Assembly (NCBI GenBank): GCA_902571375.1
Contig: CACGBP010000004.1
Coordinates: 38,313 to 102,312, forward strand
DNA from: an uncultured Pelagibacteraceae bacterium
GTDB taxonomy: Bacteria > Pseudomonadota > Alphaproteobacteria > Pelagibacterales > Pelagibacteraceae
Length of the DNA stretch: 64,000 nt
Direction: 5' to 3'
Position 1 is the first letter of the stretch. Every line of letters begins with the position of its first letter. Position numbers and translations under genes: made by a program. Shown here in pieces: positions 33,655 to 44,091 of the stretch. The notes beneath the pieces are model-generated. The model did no database searches and was not told the origin of the DNA. It saw only the letters and a list, made by a program, of their open reading frames with translations.

Positions 33655-34421
33655 TGTACTTAAAGAATTATAATTTAAAAAATAAAACAGCTGTTGTAAC
33701 TGGGGCTGGTAAAGGACTTGGTAGAGCTTGTGCAATTGCTTTTGCTGAAGCAGGTGCAAATTTAGTGATTATCAGTAGAACCCAAAAAGACTTAAATGAA
33801 GTTTCAAAAAAAATAAAAAAACTTAAAGTAAAATGTAAGTCTTATGTTTGTGACATTACAAACTACAATGAAATTAAAGATATCATCAATAAGCAACCAA
33901 AAATAGATATTTTGGTTAATAACGCTGGAAACAATATCCCAGAACATTTCACAAAAGTTAAAACCAAAAATATGGAATACCTTGTTAAGATAAATACTAT
34001 CGCCACATTCAACCTTGCACAATTATGTGCACTTAAAATGATAAAATCAAAAAATAGAAAAAAAGTTGGCGGTGCTATTATTAATATGTCCTCGCAGATG
34101 GGACATGTAGGTGGTCCAATTAGAAGTGTCTACAATATGACCAAATTTGGTTTAGAGGGTCTAACAAAAGGTATGTCTATTGATCTTGCCAGATACAATA
34201 TAAGAGTAAATACCGTTTGCCCTACATTTGTTGTAACTCCTATGACAAAAAAATTTTTAAAAAGCAAAAAGTTTAAAAGAGAAGTTCTGGGAAATATTCC
34301 TCTAGGAAAATTTGCAGAACTTTCTGATGTTGCTAGTGCAGCTGTTTTTTTAGCCTCAGATGCGGCATCTATGATTACAGGCACTTCTTTATTGGTAGAT
34401 GGTGGATGGACTGCAAAATAA
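33654..34421 (+). CDS. Short-chain dehydrogenase/reductase (SDR)
   Basis: ORF 255 aa, TGAGKGLGRACA, NNAGNNIP, YNMTKFG, LVDGGWTAK. Confidence 0.88.
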   Translation: MYLKNYNLKNKTAVVTGAGKGLGRACAIAFAEAGANLVIISRTQKDLNEVSKKIKKLKVKCKSYVCDITNYNEIKDIINKQPKIDILVNNAGNNIPEHFTKVKTKNMEYLVKINTIATFNLAQLCALKMIKSKNRKKVGGAIINMSSQMGHVGGPIRSVYNMTKFGLEGLTKGMSIDLARYNIRVNTVCPTFVVTPMTKKFLKSKKFKREVLGNIPLGKFAELSDVASAAVFLASDAASMITGTSLLVDGGWTAK

Positions 34422-35209
34422 TATCTAGATTATTCTTCTTAATAATCTTATTTACTGCGACACAATTAAGTGCAATAGAATTTAAAGGTAAATTTTTGCA
34501 AGGTCATTTTATTGTTGGTATTACTGATCCAGCAGCAAAAATTATTGTGGGTAAAAAAGAAGTTAGAGTTTCAAAAGACGGTTATTTTGTATTTGGAATT
34601 GATCGGGATAGAAAATTTGACATTAGTATCACTAAAATTATTAGTGGTAAAAAAGAAATAATAACTAAACAAGTTTTAAAAAGAAAATACAATATTCAAA
34701 GAATTGATGGTTTAGAAGAAAGCAAAGTAACTCCACCTGAATCTGTTTATAAAAGAATTAAAGAAGAAAATAATAAAATTGGAGAAGCAAGAGCAATTAA
34801 TTCCGACTTACCTTTTTTCAAAAATCAATTCATTATGCCAGTAGAAGGTATAATTAGTGGGGTTTATGGAAGTCAAAGAATATTAAATGGAAAACCTAGA
34901 TGGCCTCATTACGGAATTGATATTGCTGCTAAACAAGGCACTATGATTAAATCTTCTGGCTCAGGTATTGTTACTATGGCTGAGGATGATCTTTATTACA
35001 CTGGTGGAACAATTATCATGGATCATGGTCATGGTATTTCGACAATATATTCTCATCTTGAAACTGTAATGGTATCTGTAGGTGATAAGATTAATCAAGG
35101 AGATGTTATTGGAACAGTTGGTTCTACTGGAAGATCAACTGGTCCTCATTTAGATTTTAGAGTAAATTGGTTTCAGACTAGACTGGATCCTATGTCTGTA
35201 ATAAATTAA
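34406..35209 (+). CDS. M23-family metallopeptidase (LytM-like)
   Basis: ORF 267 aa, WPHYGIDIAAKQGTMIKSSGSGIVTMAEDD, GHGISTIYSHLE, GRSTGPHLDFRV. Confidence 0.9.
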   Translation: MDCKIISRLFFLIILFTATQLSAIEFKGKFLQGHFIVGITDPAAKIIVGKKEVRVSKDGYFVFGIDRDRKFDISITKIISGKKEIITKQVLKRKYNIQRIDGLEESKVTPPESVYKRIKEENNKIGEARAINSDLPFFKNQFIMPVEGIISGVYGSQRILNGKPRWPHYGIDIAAKQGTMIKSSGSGIVTMAEDDLYYTGGTIIMDHGHGISTIYSHLETVMVSVGDKINQGDVIGTVGSTGRSTGPHLDFRVNWFQTRLDPMSVIN

Positions 35210-35212
35210 ATC

Positions 35213-35332
35213 ATGCAAACATTAATTCTGTTAGCTTTAGTAATTGTTATTGTGTGGGTATTATTCAGACCTATTACGAAAAAAGAGCTTGATAGATATA
35301 ATGATAAAGATTGGCCTGATATGAATTTATAA
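35213..35332 (+). CDS. Unannotated 39-aa single-TM micropeptide downstream of M23 peptidase
   Basis: MQTLILLALVIVIVWVLFRPITKKELDRYNDKDWPDMNL*; starts 3 nt after the M23 stop; shares RPxxKxExDxYNxK with 16134-16253. Confidence 0.6.
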   Translation: MQTLILLALVIVIVWVLFRPITKKELDRYNDKDWPDMNL

Positions 35333-35359
35333 CAGGACACTTAACAACAAAAAGCCCAT

Positions 35360-36664
35360 TTAAATTTCTGATCTAGCTCTTAATCTTTCGTACATTAGCA
35401 TTGCTTTAACACCTAGATTTAAAAAAGGTTGAGGTGGTAACCACGTTGGTTTGTTTCTTGATTCAATTGTTTCTATTTCTTTTGAATTTTCATTACTTGC
35501 TTTAACGGCAATTTGCTCGCCAAATAAAGTGCCAACTCCAATACCTGAACCATTATAACAACCCGCAGCAAATATATTTTTATCTATTTTTTCAAAGATT
35601 TGAGAACTATTTCTAGTTCTTGAAACAATACCTGACCAAGAAGACTGAATAATATCATTAGGTAATTGTGGAAATCTTTTTTTAATTCCAATTTTTTGTT
35701 TGAATGATCTTTTGTTTAACTCATTTTGAGACATTTGATAAGGATTATAAACCTCAGCAGTGTTTCTAATCAAAATTCTCCTATCCTTAGTCATTCTGAT
35801 AGTGGCCCCCATGGGTCTAACTGGTAATACTCCCCACTCTTTTGGTTGACCTATTGAATCGAACTCTTCATCTGTTAATGATCTGGTCATACTTGCTGTT
35901 AAAGTAATTGGAAAATTGTAATTAGATTTAATTCCTAATGATTTTAGAAATCCGTTCGTAGCAAAAATAATTTTTTTGGCTTTAACAGATCCATTTTTAA
36001 ACTGACAGATGATTGTATCATTGACCTTTTTCCAATTTAATAATGATGAGTTTTCATAAAGACTGACATTTTCTGGCAATGTATCAATCATAGCTCTAAC
36101 CAATTTACCTGGATGTAACAAAATTCCTCCCTTTGTATGAAGAGCGATGTTATAAAAATTACTACCTAATTTTTTTTCAAGATCTTTATTAGATAACAAA
36201 TCATGTTCAAAACCTAATTTAGATAAAGTATCAGAGAAATTTTCTAGAATTTTTTTGTCTTCTTTTTTAGAAGAAGCAAAATACTTTCCACATTCATTCC
36301 AATCACAGTCTACCTGATGTTCTTTAATAAACCTTTTAACGGCTTCTATTCCCAATTTGTAGATGTCTGTTTTTTTTTTATAATTATCCAATTCTTTATT
36401 GGAGCTAAAGCCATCGTTAAGTGTTGAGTCGACTAGATAACCTGAATTTCTTGAGCTAGCACCCTCACCAGCTAACTGAGCATCTGCTAATAATATTTTC
36501 TTATTTGGATACAATTGACCTAATTTTCTTGCAGCAGATAATCCTGTGTAACCAGCACCTATAACTAACCATTCACAATTTAAATTTGATGTAACTGATT
36601 GGATATTGTCTCTTGGAGAGAGATCATTAATCCAGCTGCAAGTGTTATCATTTACAACTTCCAT
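35360..36664 (-). CDS. FAD-dependent amino acid/amine oxidase (DadA/PuuB/TauY-like)
   Basis: ORF 434 aa, WLVIGAGYTGLSAARKLGQLYP, GEGASSRNSGYL, AAGCYNGSGIGVGTLFGEQIA. Confidence 0.8.
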   Translation of the reverse strand: MEVVNDNTCSWINDLSPRDNIQSVTSNLNCEWLVIGAGYTGLSAARKLGQLYPNKKILLADAQLAGEGASSRNSGYLVDSTLNDGFSSNKELDNYKKKTDIYKLGIEAVKRFIKEHQVDCDWNECGKYFASSKKEDKKILENFSDTLSKLGFEHDLLSNKDLEKKLGSNFYNIALHTKGGILLHPGKLVRAMIDTLPENVSLYENSSLLNWKKVNDTIICQFKNGSVKAKKIIFATNGFLKSLGIKSNYNFPITLTASMTRSLTDEEFDSIGQPKEWGVLPVRPMGATIRMTKDRRILIRNTAEVYNPYQMSQNELNKRSFKQKIGIKKRFPQLPNDIIQSSWSGIVSRTRNSSQIFEKIDKNIFAAGCYNGSGIGVGTLFGEQIAVKASNENSKEIETIESRNKPTWLPPQPFLNLGVKAMLMYERLRARSEI

Positions 36665-36711
36665 AAGGGAAGATTACGATAATTAACTACTATTTGAAAG
36701 ATCTTATGAAA

Positions 36712-38493
36712 CTAAACCAAAGAAGGTTGTTTCTTCATATCTGCTTTGTTGATCCCAGCTACTTTAACTGGTTTCTTCATAGCATCTCTTCTAAATGGTT
36801 CACCTAATTCTTGGTTTAAAATAACTTCTATAAAAGTTGTGATCCCTTTTTTTTGATCTTCGCAAGATTCCTTGATAGCTCTAGTAGTTTCTTCCATAGT
36901 TCTTACTGTCACTCCTTTTAAACCACAAGCATCAGCTACTTTTGCATAACTTAATTCTGGATCTAATTCTGTTCCAACAAAGTTGTTATCAAACCAAAGT
37001 GTTGTATTTCTTTTTTCAGCACCCCACTGATAATTTCTAAAAATTACCATCGTAATTGCAGGCCACTCTTCTCTTGCACAAGAACTCATTTCATTCATGC
37101 TTATTCCAAAAGCTCCATCACCAGCAAAACCAATAACTGGGGTATCAGGACAACCAATTTTTGCACCTAAGATTGATGGAAAGCCATATCCGCAAGGACC
37201 AAATAAACCTGGTGCCAAATATTTTCTTGGTTTTTCAAAAGTAGGATAGGCATTACCAATCGCACAGTTATTTCCAATGTCGCTGGAAATAATTACATCA
37301 TCTGGCATTCCAGCTTGGATTGCTCTCCAAGCTTGTCTTGGTGACATTCTATCAGCGTCTCTTTCTCTTGCCTCTTTATTCCAAACTGTTCCTTCATCAT
37401 CATCTTCATGATCTAAACTTGATAATTTTTGTAACCAAGCTGATTTAGTTTGATGAATCAAATCTTTTCTCTTTTGTCTATCCGTATCCCCTGCATTAGA
37501 AGATAATTTTTCTAGAATTTGTTTAGCTACTAATTTTGCATCTCCACTAATACCAACAGTAACTTTTTTAGTTAAACCAATTCTGTCTGGATTAATATCA
37601 ACTTGAATAATACTTGCTTTCTTTGGCCAGTAATCAATTCCATAACCGGGTAAAGTTGAAAAAGGATTTAATCTTGTTCCTAATGCTAAAACAACATCTG
37701 CTTTAGAAATTAATTCCATTGCTGCCTTTGATCCATTATATCCTAAAGGTCCAACTGCTAAAGGGTGACTTCCTGGAAAACTATCATTGTGTTGATAGCC
37801 AGAACAAACAGGTGAGTCTAATTTTTCAGCAAGTTTTTTTGTTTCTTCAATTGCTCCACCAATTACTACACCTGCTCCAGATAAAATTACTGGAAATTTT
37901 GCTTTTGATAATAAGCCTGCTGCTTTTGAAATTGCATCAGCACCTCCACCTTGTCTCTCTAATCTTACAATTGGGGGAAGATCGATGTCAATTACTTGAC
38001 ACCAGTAATCTCTAGGAACATTAATTTGTGCTGGTGCCGAACCTCTAATTGCTTTTTCAATTACTCTATTTAATACTTCTGCCATTCTTGAAGGGTCTCT
38101 AACTTCTTCTTGATAACAGACCATATCTTTAAATAAATTCATTTGCTCAACTTCTTGAAAACCACCTTGTCCCATTGTTTTATTTGCAGCTTGTGGAGTG
38201 ACTAATAATAGTGGAGTGTGATTCCAATAAGCAGTTTTTATTGGTGTAACTAAACCTGTTATACCAGGTCCATTTTGTGCAATGACCATTGACATTTTTC
38301 CTGTAGCTCTTGTGTAACCATCAGCAATTAATCCTCCGTTTGTCTCATGAGCAACATCCCAAAAAGTAATTCCTGCATCTGGAAAAATATCGGATATTGG
38401 CATGAACGCTGATCCTATAATTCCAAAGGAGTGTTCAATTCCATGCATTTGTAAAACTTTTACAAAAGCCTCTTCTGTTGTCATTTTTGTCAT
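36712..38493 (-). CDS. xsc: Sulfoacetaldehyde acetyltransferase (ThDP-dependent)
   Basis: ORF 593 aa, MTTEEAFVKVLQMHGIEHSFGIIGSAFMPISDIFPDAGI, NQWGAEKRNTTLWFDNNFVGTELD-type C-terminal region, ThDP-enzyme GDGAFGISMNE. Confidence 0.93.
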   Translation of the reverse strand: MTKMTTEEAFVKVLQMHGIEHSFGIIGSAFMPISDIFPDAGITFWDVAHETNGGLIADGYTRATGKMSMVIAQNGPGITGLVTPIKTAYWNHTPLLLVTPQAANKTMGQGGFQEVEQMNLFKDMVCYQEEVRDPSRMAEVLNRVIEKAIRGSAPAQINVPRDYWCQVIDIDLPPIVRLERQGGGADAISKAAGLLSKAKFPVILSGAGVVIGGAIEETKKLAEKLDSPVCSGYQHNDSFPGSHPLAVGPLGYNGSKAAMELISKADVVLALGTRLNPFSTLPGYGIDYWPKKASIIQVDINPDRIGLTKKVTVGISGDAKLVAKQILEKLSSNAGDTDRQKRKDLIHQTKSAWLQKLSSLDHEDDDEGTVWNKEARERDADRMSPRQAWRAIQAGMPDDVIISSDIGNNCAIGNAYPTFEKPRKYLAPGLFGPCGYGFPSILGAKIGCPDTPVIGFAGDGAFGISMNEMSSCAREEWPAITMVIFRNYQWGAEKRNTTLWFDNNFVGTELDPELSYAKVADACGLKGVTVRTMEETTRAIKESCEDQKKGITTFIEVILNQELGEPFRRDAMKKPVKVAGINKADMKKQPSLV

Positions 38494-38604
38494 TAATAGA
38501 ACCTTTCTAAATTATATACGAATTTTTTAAAAACTAATTGTTAATTTTTGCGATTAATATATAAGATTTTAGAAAATTCAAACAAACAAATCGACACTAT
38601 ATAT

Positions 38605-38889
38605 ATGGCAACCGATATTATAATCCACGATCAAAAAGATAATGTGGGAGTGGTTGTTATTGAAAAAATAACTCCAAAACAAGACTGTAAATGCTGGATT
38701 ATGGAAAATGACAGCTCTGTCAACATTCAATCAATGGACGAAATTCCTTTAGGCCACAAAATAGCAATGATTGATTTAAAAGAGGGAGATACAATTCTTA
38801 AATATGGTCATGATATAGGTAAAGTTGTTAAAGCAATAAAAAAGGGTGAGCATGTACATGTTCATAATGTGAAAACGAAGAAGTGGTAA
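38605..38889 (+). CDS. suyA: SAF-domain small subunit, UxaA/SuyA-like ((2R)-sulfolactate sulfo-lyase alpha candidate)
   Basis: Start at [22 protein letters not shown] (Met 20 of ORF track); [38 protein letters not shown]. Confidence 0.75.
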   Translation: MATDIIIHDQKDNVGVVVIEKITPKQDCKCWIMENDSSVNIQSMDEIPLGHKIAMIDLKEGDTILKYGHDIGKVVKAIKKGEHVHVHNVKTKKW

Positions 38890-38893
38890 TTAT

Positions 38894-40060
38894 ATGGAAA
38901 TCCCAAAAAGTTTTTTAGGTTACAAAAGAGAAAATGGAAGAGCTGGAACAAGAAATCATGTAATTATTCTTCCTGTAGATGATATTTCTAATGCTTGTGC
39001 AGAGGCTGTAGCAAATAATATTAAAGGAACTATTGCTCTACCTCACTCATATGGAAGGCTTCAATTCGGTGCGGATCTTGAATTACATTTTAGAACTATG
39101 ATTGGAACAGGAAGTAATCCAAATGTTGCGGCTGTAATAGTAATTGGGATTGAGCCTAAATGGACAAAAAGGATTGTAGATGGAATTGCTAAAACTGGAA
39201 AACCAGTTGAAGGTTTTCACATTGAAAGAACAGGTGATATTGGCACTGTAATGAAAGCATCAAAAAAAGCTCAAGAATTTGTTATGTGGGCATCAGAAAA
39301 ACAAAGAGAGGAATGTCCAATTAGTGATTTATGGATATCTGTAAAATGTGGAGAGTCTGATACTACATCTGGTTTAGCAGCAAATCCTACTGTTGGAAAT
39401 TTAATGGATAAACTTGAGCCTCTAGGTGTTCATTTGTGTTTTGGTGAAACCTCAGAACTTACTGGTGCTGAAAAAGTTTGCGCTACTAGAGGAGCAACAA
39501 AAGAAGCTTCTGATAAATTTATGAAAACTTGGAGTTCATATAATGATTTTATTTTAAAAGAAGCAACAGATGATTTATCAGAAAGTCAACCTACAGCTGG
39601 GAATATTGCAGGTGGTTTAACAACTATTGAGGAAAAAGCTTTTGGAAATTTTCAAAAAATTGGAAACTGTAAATTTGTTGACGTTCTTGAACCTGCTGAA
39701 GAACCTAAAAAAGGAAAAGGTCTTTATTTTATGGATACATCATCAGCAGCAGCTGAGTGTGTAACTCTACAAGCAGCAGCAGGATTTAATATTCATTTAT
39801 TCCCAACAGGCCAAGGGAATATTGTAGGAAACCCAATAGAGCCTGTAATCAAATTAACAGCAAATCCATTAACAGTAAAAACAATGGGCGAACATATTGA
39901 TTGTGATGTATCAAAAATTCTTTCAAGAGAAATGAACATGTCTCAAGCTGGTGACGAACTTATTAAAACAACCTTAAGAGTAGCTAACGGTAGACTTACT
40001 TGTGCTGAAGCTTTAGGTCATAGAGAATTTGTTATGACTAAGCTTTATCGAAGTGCTTAA
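38894..40060 (+). CDS. suyB: UxaA-family large subunit, SuyB-like ((2R)-sulfolactate sulfo-lyase beta candidate)
   Basis: ORF 388 aa, [74 protein letters not shown]. Confidence 0.8.
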   Translation: MEIPKSFLGYKRENGRAGTRNHVIILPVDDISNACAEAVANNIKGTIALPHSYGRLQFGADLELHFRTMIGTGSNPNVAAVIVIGIEPKWTKRIVDGIAKTGKPVEGFHIERTGDIGTVMKASKKAQEFVMWASEKQREECPISDLWISVKCGESDTTSGLAANPTVGNLMDKLEPLGVHLCFGETSELTGAEKVCATRGATKEASDKFMKTWSSYNDFILKEATDDLSESQPTAGNIAGGLTTIEEKAFGNFQKIGNCKFVDVLEPAEEPKKGKGLYFMDTSSAAAECVTLQAAAGFNIHLFPTGQGNIVGNPIEPVIKLTANPLTVKTMGEHIDCDVSKILSREMNMSQAGDELIKTTLRVANGRLTCAEALGHREFVMTKLYRSA

Positions 40061-40062
40061 AA

Positions 40063-41148
40063 TTATTTTGCTACTTTAACAAAATATTTTTTTCTTAATC
40101 CAGATATAAATCTTCTTATAAATGCTGCAGCAATTCCAAGTATAACTGCAAACATAATTGAAAATAAACCATAAAAGAATGGCATATCTTTTAAAAACTC
40201 TTTAATAAATTTTGAGAAAAAATTTAATTCAGTACTTGATTTTACTTTTGCTACATTTGAAATTTCCTCTGCAAAAAAAGTATCATAAGCTATGGCAATA
40301 CCGACGATTAATAATAAAATTGCCAACAATGCTTTTAGACCAGAGCTGTCGATTTGTTCTCCAAGTTTTTGACCAATTTGAACTCCAATAATCGAGCCAA
40401 CAACTAGCATTAAAACTAACATTAAATCTATCGAACCATAATTAATTGAATGTAAAAAAGTAACAATTACACTCACAAAAATTGTCACAAATAAAGATGT
40501 TCCAGGAACTAATCTAGTAGGCATTTTAATAATATAAATCATTGCAGGCACCAAGATAAAAGCTCCACCTATTCCCATAATTGCAGCAATAAAACCAACA
40601 ACTAATCCAATTATTACAGGCGTAAAAATACTTTCGTATAACTTTGATTTTGGAAATCTCATTCTAAATGGAAGGCCATGTATCCAATAATGAACATGTA
40701 ATTTTTTTCTTTCAATTACATTTTTTTTCTTTTTATCAATTTCACCAAGGCTCTCGACCAACATTAATGTGCCTATTATTGCAAGTATGTACATATAAGC
40801 TAAAGAAATAACGGTATCAATTTTTCCAATACCTTTGAAATAACTAAAAGTATAAATACCTAGTGCAGTTCCAATAGAACCACCTATTACTATCATAAAA
40901 CCCATTTTGTAATCCAAAGTATTTTTTAACCAATGAGTAGTAGATCCTGATACAGAAGTGGCTAAAATATTGTTAGCTTCATTTGCAACAGCATAAGCAG
41001 GTGGAACCCCTAGAAAAATTAAAAAAGGTGTCATTAGAAATCCACCACCTACACCAAATAAACCTGATAGAACTCCGACTAATGCACTTAATAAAAGAAT
41101 TTCAATTGGATTAACAAATACTTGAGCTATTGGTAAAAAAACATCCAT
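40063..41148 (-). CDS. TauE/SafE-family permease (candidate sulfite/sulfonate exporter)
   Basis: ORF 361 aa, two repeats GLFGVGGGFLMTP and IMGIGGAFILVPAM. Confidence 0.88.
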   Translation of the reverse strand: MDVFLPIAQVFVNPIEILLLSALVGVLSGLFGVGGGFLMTPFLIFLGVPPAYAVANEANNILATSVSGSTTHWLKNTLDYKMGFMIVIGGSIGTALGIYTFSYFKGIGKIDTVISLAYMYILAIIGTLMLVESLGEIDKKKKNVIERKKLHVHYWIHGLPFRMRFPKSKLYESIFTPVIIGLVVGFIAAIMGIGGAFILVPAMIYIIKMPTRLVPGTSLFVTIFVSVIVTFLHSINYGSIDLMLVLMLVVGSIIGVQIGQKLGEQIDSSGLKALLAILLLIVGIAIAYDTFFAEEISNVAKVKSSTELNFFSKFIKEFLKDMPFFYGLFSIMFAVILGIAAAFIRRFISGLRKKYFVKVAK

Positions 41149-41174
41149 TAAAAATAAAAAAACTTAAATTTATT

Positions 41175-41309
41175 TTATTTAAAAGTTAAAAAAGTTCCAA
41201 ACAAAATTACACCCCAGCAAGCAGCAATAGCTGAAAAAATCCCAGTTTTAATAAATGTTGTTTTCTTATTATTTATTTTTTGAAGAATTTTTATATTTGC
41301 CAAGCGCAT
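41175..41309 (-). CDS. Small single-TM hypothetical protein (44 aa)
   Basis: Reverse translation MRLANIKILQKINNKKTTFIKTGIFSAIAACWGVILFGTFLTFK*; fills gap between TauE-like and apr-linked genes. Confidence 0.5.
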   Translation of the reverse strand: MRLANIKILQKINNKKTTFIKTGIFSAIAACWGVILFGTFLTFK

Positions 41310-41354
41310 ATATATTCCTCAATACACCTAGTGGAAAAATTGTCAAATTATAAT

Positions 41355-41705
41355 TTAGTAGATCGTTGCTCCAAATACCTTGATCTCTCCATCTTCTACC
41401 CCAAGAACTAACCTACCTAGAAACTCACCTGGTATCTTCTTATTAGTTTGTTTGATGAGTACAGTAATATGTTCTCCTCGTCTTAAAGTACCAAAAGGTT
41501 CATAGGTCTCATTAAGATTTGTAATTAGTTCGTTGTTAGCCCACTGCTTTCCAAGCTCAACCTCATTTGCTCCAAACAACATTTGTGTTGAAAAATCTCT
41601 AGTAAAACCACCATAATCTTTGAGATTAGAGGATTTAACCAAATTTTCCCAGAATGGTTTACCTATTATAAATATCTCTTCGTCAGATTTAGCTAAAAGA
41701 TCCAT
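41355..41705 (-). CDS. Hypothetical protein (116 aa) directly downstream of aprA
   Basis: ORF DLLAKSDEEIFIIGKPFWENLVKSSNLKDYGGFTRDFSTQML...; complete, well-spaced CDS; no family recognised. Confidence 0.7.
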   Translation of the reverse strand: MDLLAKSDEEIFIIGKPFWENLVKSSNLKDYGGFTRDFSTQMLFGANEVELGKQWANNELITNLNETYEPFGTLRRGEHITVLIKQTNKKIPGEFLGRLVLGVEDGEIKVFGATIY

Positions 41706-41729
41706 TAACGATTACTCTTTATATGTATA

Positions 41730-43589
41730 TTAAGAGGCCTTCTTTTTCTCGTTCTCATCTACTATATGATACACAGGCACTTTTTCCATTGTGAATTTTC
41801 CTGTTTTTGGGTCTCTTCTTGAAACTGTTAAACAATGCCAATTTTCATCATCCAACTTCATATGATCCCCTCTGTAGTAGTATCCTGGCCAACGAGTTTC
41901 TTCTCTAAATAAAGTATGTTCAGTTACACATTGAGATGTTAAAGCTCTATGTTTTAATTCCCAAGCTCTCATTAATTGATGATAGTCTTCAGCTCCTACT
42001 TTTTCCAAGTCTTCTTGAAGCCAATCTAAAAGCTCAAGAGCTCTTTTTAACATATTTCCGTTGGTCATATAATTTGATGTGATACCTCCAACATATTCAT
42101 CCATTATTTTTTGAAGCCTTTGTAAGCCTTGAATTGGAGAAATATAACTAGGAGAAACAGTTCCTCCTGTGATTTCGTTTTGAGCAACTGTGTAGGTTTC
42201 TAAAGGTTTGTATACAGCAGTTTTAAAATCTTCACATTGTTTGTCAGAAACATTGATACCTTCAGCTTTTTTATCTTCTATATATTTTACAGCAGCTTTT
42301 GCTGCTAGTCTTCCTTCGGTAAATGAACCTGATGAGAATTTATGTGCACTTCCACCCACTGTGTCTCCTGCACCAAAAAGTCCATCAATAGTTAACATTC
42401 TGTTATATCCCCAGAAATATTCTGGTGGTGATAAATCTTCTGGACCACTTACCCAAGCTCCTGAACAAGTTGCATGAGATCCCATTACATATGGTTCAGA
42501 TGTAGTTAACTCTGGATTTGTGTGTTTAGGATCGATATTTTGAGAAGCCCAAACTACGGCTTGACCAACTGTCATACCTAAAAAGTTTTCCCAACCAACT
42601 GTTTCTAAGTGTGGATCTTGAAAAGCCTCTTTTGTTACCATATGGATAGGTCCACCACCTGCTGCTACTTCTTGAATAAATGCATGATTTCTCAAACAAG
42701 TTGGTGTTGGGTGATGATCAATATACTCACCAACTAATTCTTTGGTTTGATCGTACCATTTCTTCTCATAGTTTTCACCGTTTGCATTTTGTGTATAAGT
42801 TTTTAAATGCAAGAAATATGCACCAACAGGTCCATAGCCATCTTTAAATCTACACAAAACAATTCTGTTTTCCATTTGAGTCATTTTTGCACCAGCTGCT
42901 ATAGGTAAAGCATAAGCTGAACCATTACTCCAAGGTGCATACCAAGTTCTTCCCATACCTTCACCAACAGCTCTAGGTTTAAAAATATGTGATGCTCCTC
43001 CTGCTGCAACAATTACAGTTTTTGCTCTAAAGACATGAAAATCTCCTGTTCTCATGTTAAATCCAACAGCTCCACCAATTCTATTTTCTTGAGACTCATC
43101 CATTAATAAATGGGTAACCATTATTCTATTATAAATTTTATCCGCAGATTTTTTAGCAGCTTCTGCAACAATTGGTTTATAGCTTTCCCCATGGATCATG
43201 ATTTGCCATTTACCTTCTCTTAAGTATCTTCCTGTCTTTTCATTTTTCATCATTGGAAGACCCCATTCATCAAACATATGAACTGTTGAGTCTACATGAC
43301 GAGCCATGTCGTATCCTAAATCTTCTCTTACCATTCCCATTAAATCATTTCTTGCATATCGAACATGATCTTCTGGTTGATTTTCATCCCATTGCATTCC
43401 CATATAACAGTTAATTGCATATAGTCCTTGAGCAACAGCTCCACTTCTATCAATGTTTGCTTTTTCAACGCAAATGATTTTTAAATCTCTTCCCCAGTGT
43501 CTAGCTTCAAATGTAGCACCAGTTCCAGCCATTCCACCACCAACAACTAATACATCACATTCTTCAAAATGAGTTTTGTGTTTTGCCAT
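41730..43589 (-). CDS. aprA: Adenylylsulfate reductase alpha subunit
   Basis: ORF 619 aa, ECDVLVVGGGMAGTGATFEARHWG, EKANIDRSGAVAQGLYAINCYMG, GSHATCSGAWVSGPEDLSPPEYFWGYNRM. Confidence 0.94.
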   Translation of the reverse strand: MAKHKTHFEECDVLVVGGGMAGTGATFEARHWGRDLKIICVEKANIDRSGAVAQGLYAINCYMGMQWDENQPEDHVRYARNDLMGMVREDLGYDMARHVDSTVHMFDEWGLPMMKNEKTGRYLREGKWQIMIHGESYKPIVAEAAKKSADKIYNRIMVTHLLMDESQENRIGGAVGFNMRTGDFHVFRAKTVIVAAGGASHIFKPRAVGEGMGRTWYAPWSNGSAYALPIAAGAKMTQMENRIVLCRFKDGYGPVGAYFLHLKTYTQNANGENYEKKWYDQTKELVGEYIDHHPTPTCLRNHAFIQEVAAGGGPIHMVTKEAFQDPHLETVGWENFLGMTVGQAVVWASQNIDPKHTNPELTTSEPYVMGSHATCSGAWVSGPEDLSPPEYFWGYNRMLTIDGLFGAGDTVGGSAHKFSSGSFTEGRLAAKAAVKYIEDKKAEGINVSDKQCEDFKTAVYKPLETYTVAQNEITGGTVSPSYISPIQGLQRLQKIMDEYVGGITSNYMTNGNMLKRALELLDWLQEDLEKVGAEDYHQLMRAWELKHRALTSQCVTEHTLFREETRWPGYYYRGDHMKLDDENWHCLTVSRRDPKTGKFTMEKVPVYHIVDENEKKKAS

Positions 43590-44059
43590 TAATAATAAAC
43601 TCCCTTTTTAAAGGACTCTTTAGGGACTGAGGGCAACTCTTGATTAGTGTTTAATCCCTCTGGCTCACTATATAATCTTTGAGAGTTTATTTCTCCTTGG
43701 TTAGGAGTATCACCGTCTGCAAGTTTTGGAATAAATTTTCCCCACGGTTTGGTAGTAATCGGCGATACAAAATTTTTTTCAGTTCCGTTTCTAAATTTAA
43801 TTTTCCAAGAAATTGTTCCTTTTTCTTCTTCTCTTCTAACTCTAACGCTATGACCCATAGGTGCAAAATCAGCGTAACCTCTTACATCAATTGCATGATT
43901 TGGGCAGGCTTTAACACAAGAATAACACTCCCAACAAAAATTTGGTTCAATATTTTTTGCTCTTCTTATATTTTCATCAATGTGCATTATATCCGATGGA
44001 CAAATATCTACACAGTGCCCACAACCATCACATCTAGTCATATATACAAAAGTTGACAT
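43589..44059 (-). CDS. aprB: Adenylylsulfate reductase beta subunit
   Basis: ORF 156 aa, MSTFVYMTRCDGCGHCVDICPSDIMHID, CWECYSCVKACPNHAIDVRGYADFAPMG. Confidence 0.94.
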   Translation of the reverse strand: MSTFVYMTRCDGCGHCVDICPSDIMHIDENIRRAKNIEPNFCWECYSCVKACPNHAIDVRGYADFAPMGHSVRVRREEEKGTISWKIKFRNGTEKNFVSPITTKPWGKFIPKLADGDTPNQGEINSQRLYSEPEGLNTNQELPSVPKESFKKGVYY

Positions 44060-44091
44060 AATTTTAATTTTCTCCCTTTTTAGTTATCATA

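Noticed and set aside
43679-44056. 125-aa plus-strand ORF opposite aprB
   Set aside because: Antisense shadow of the aprB ferredoxin-like gene.
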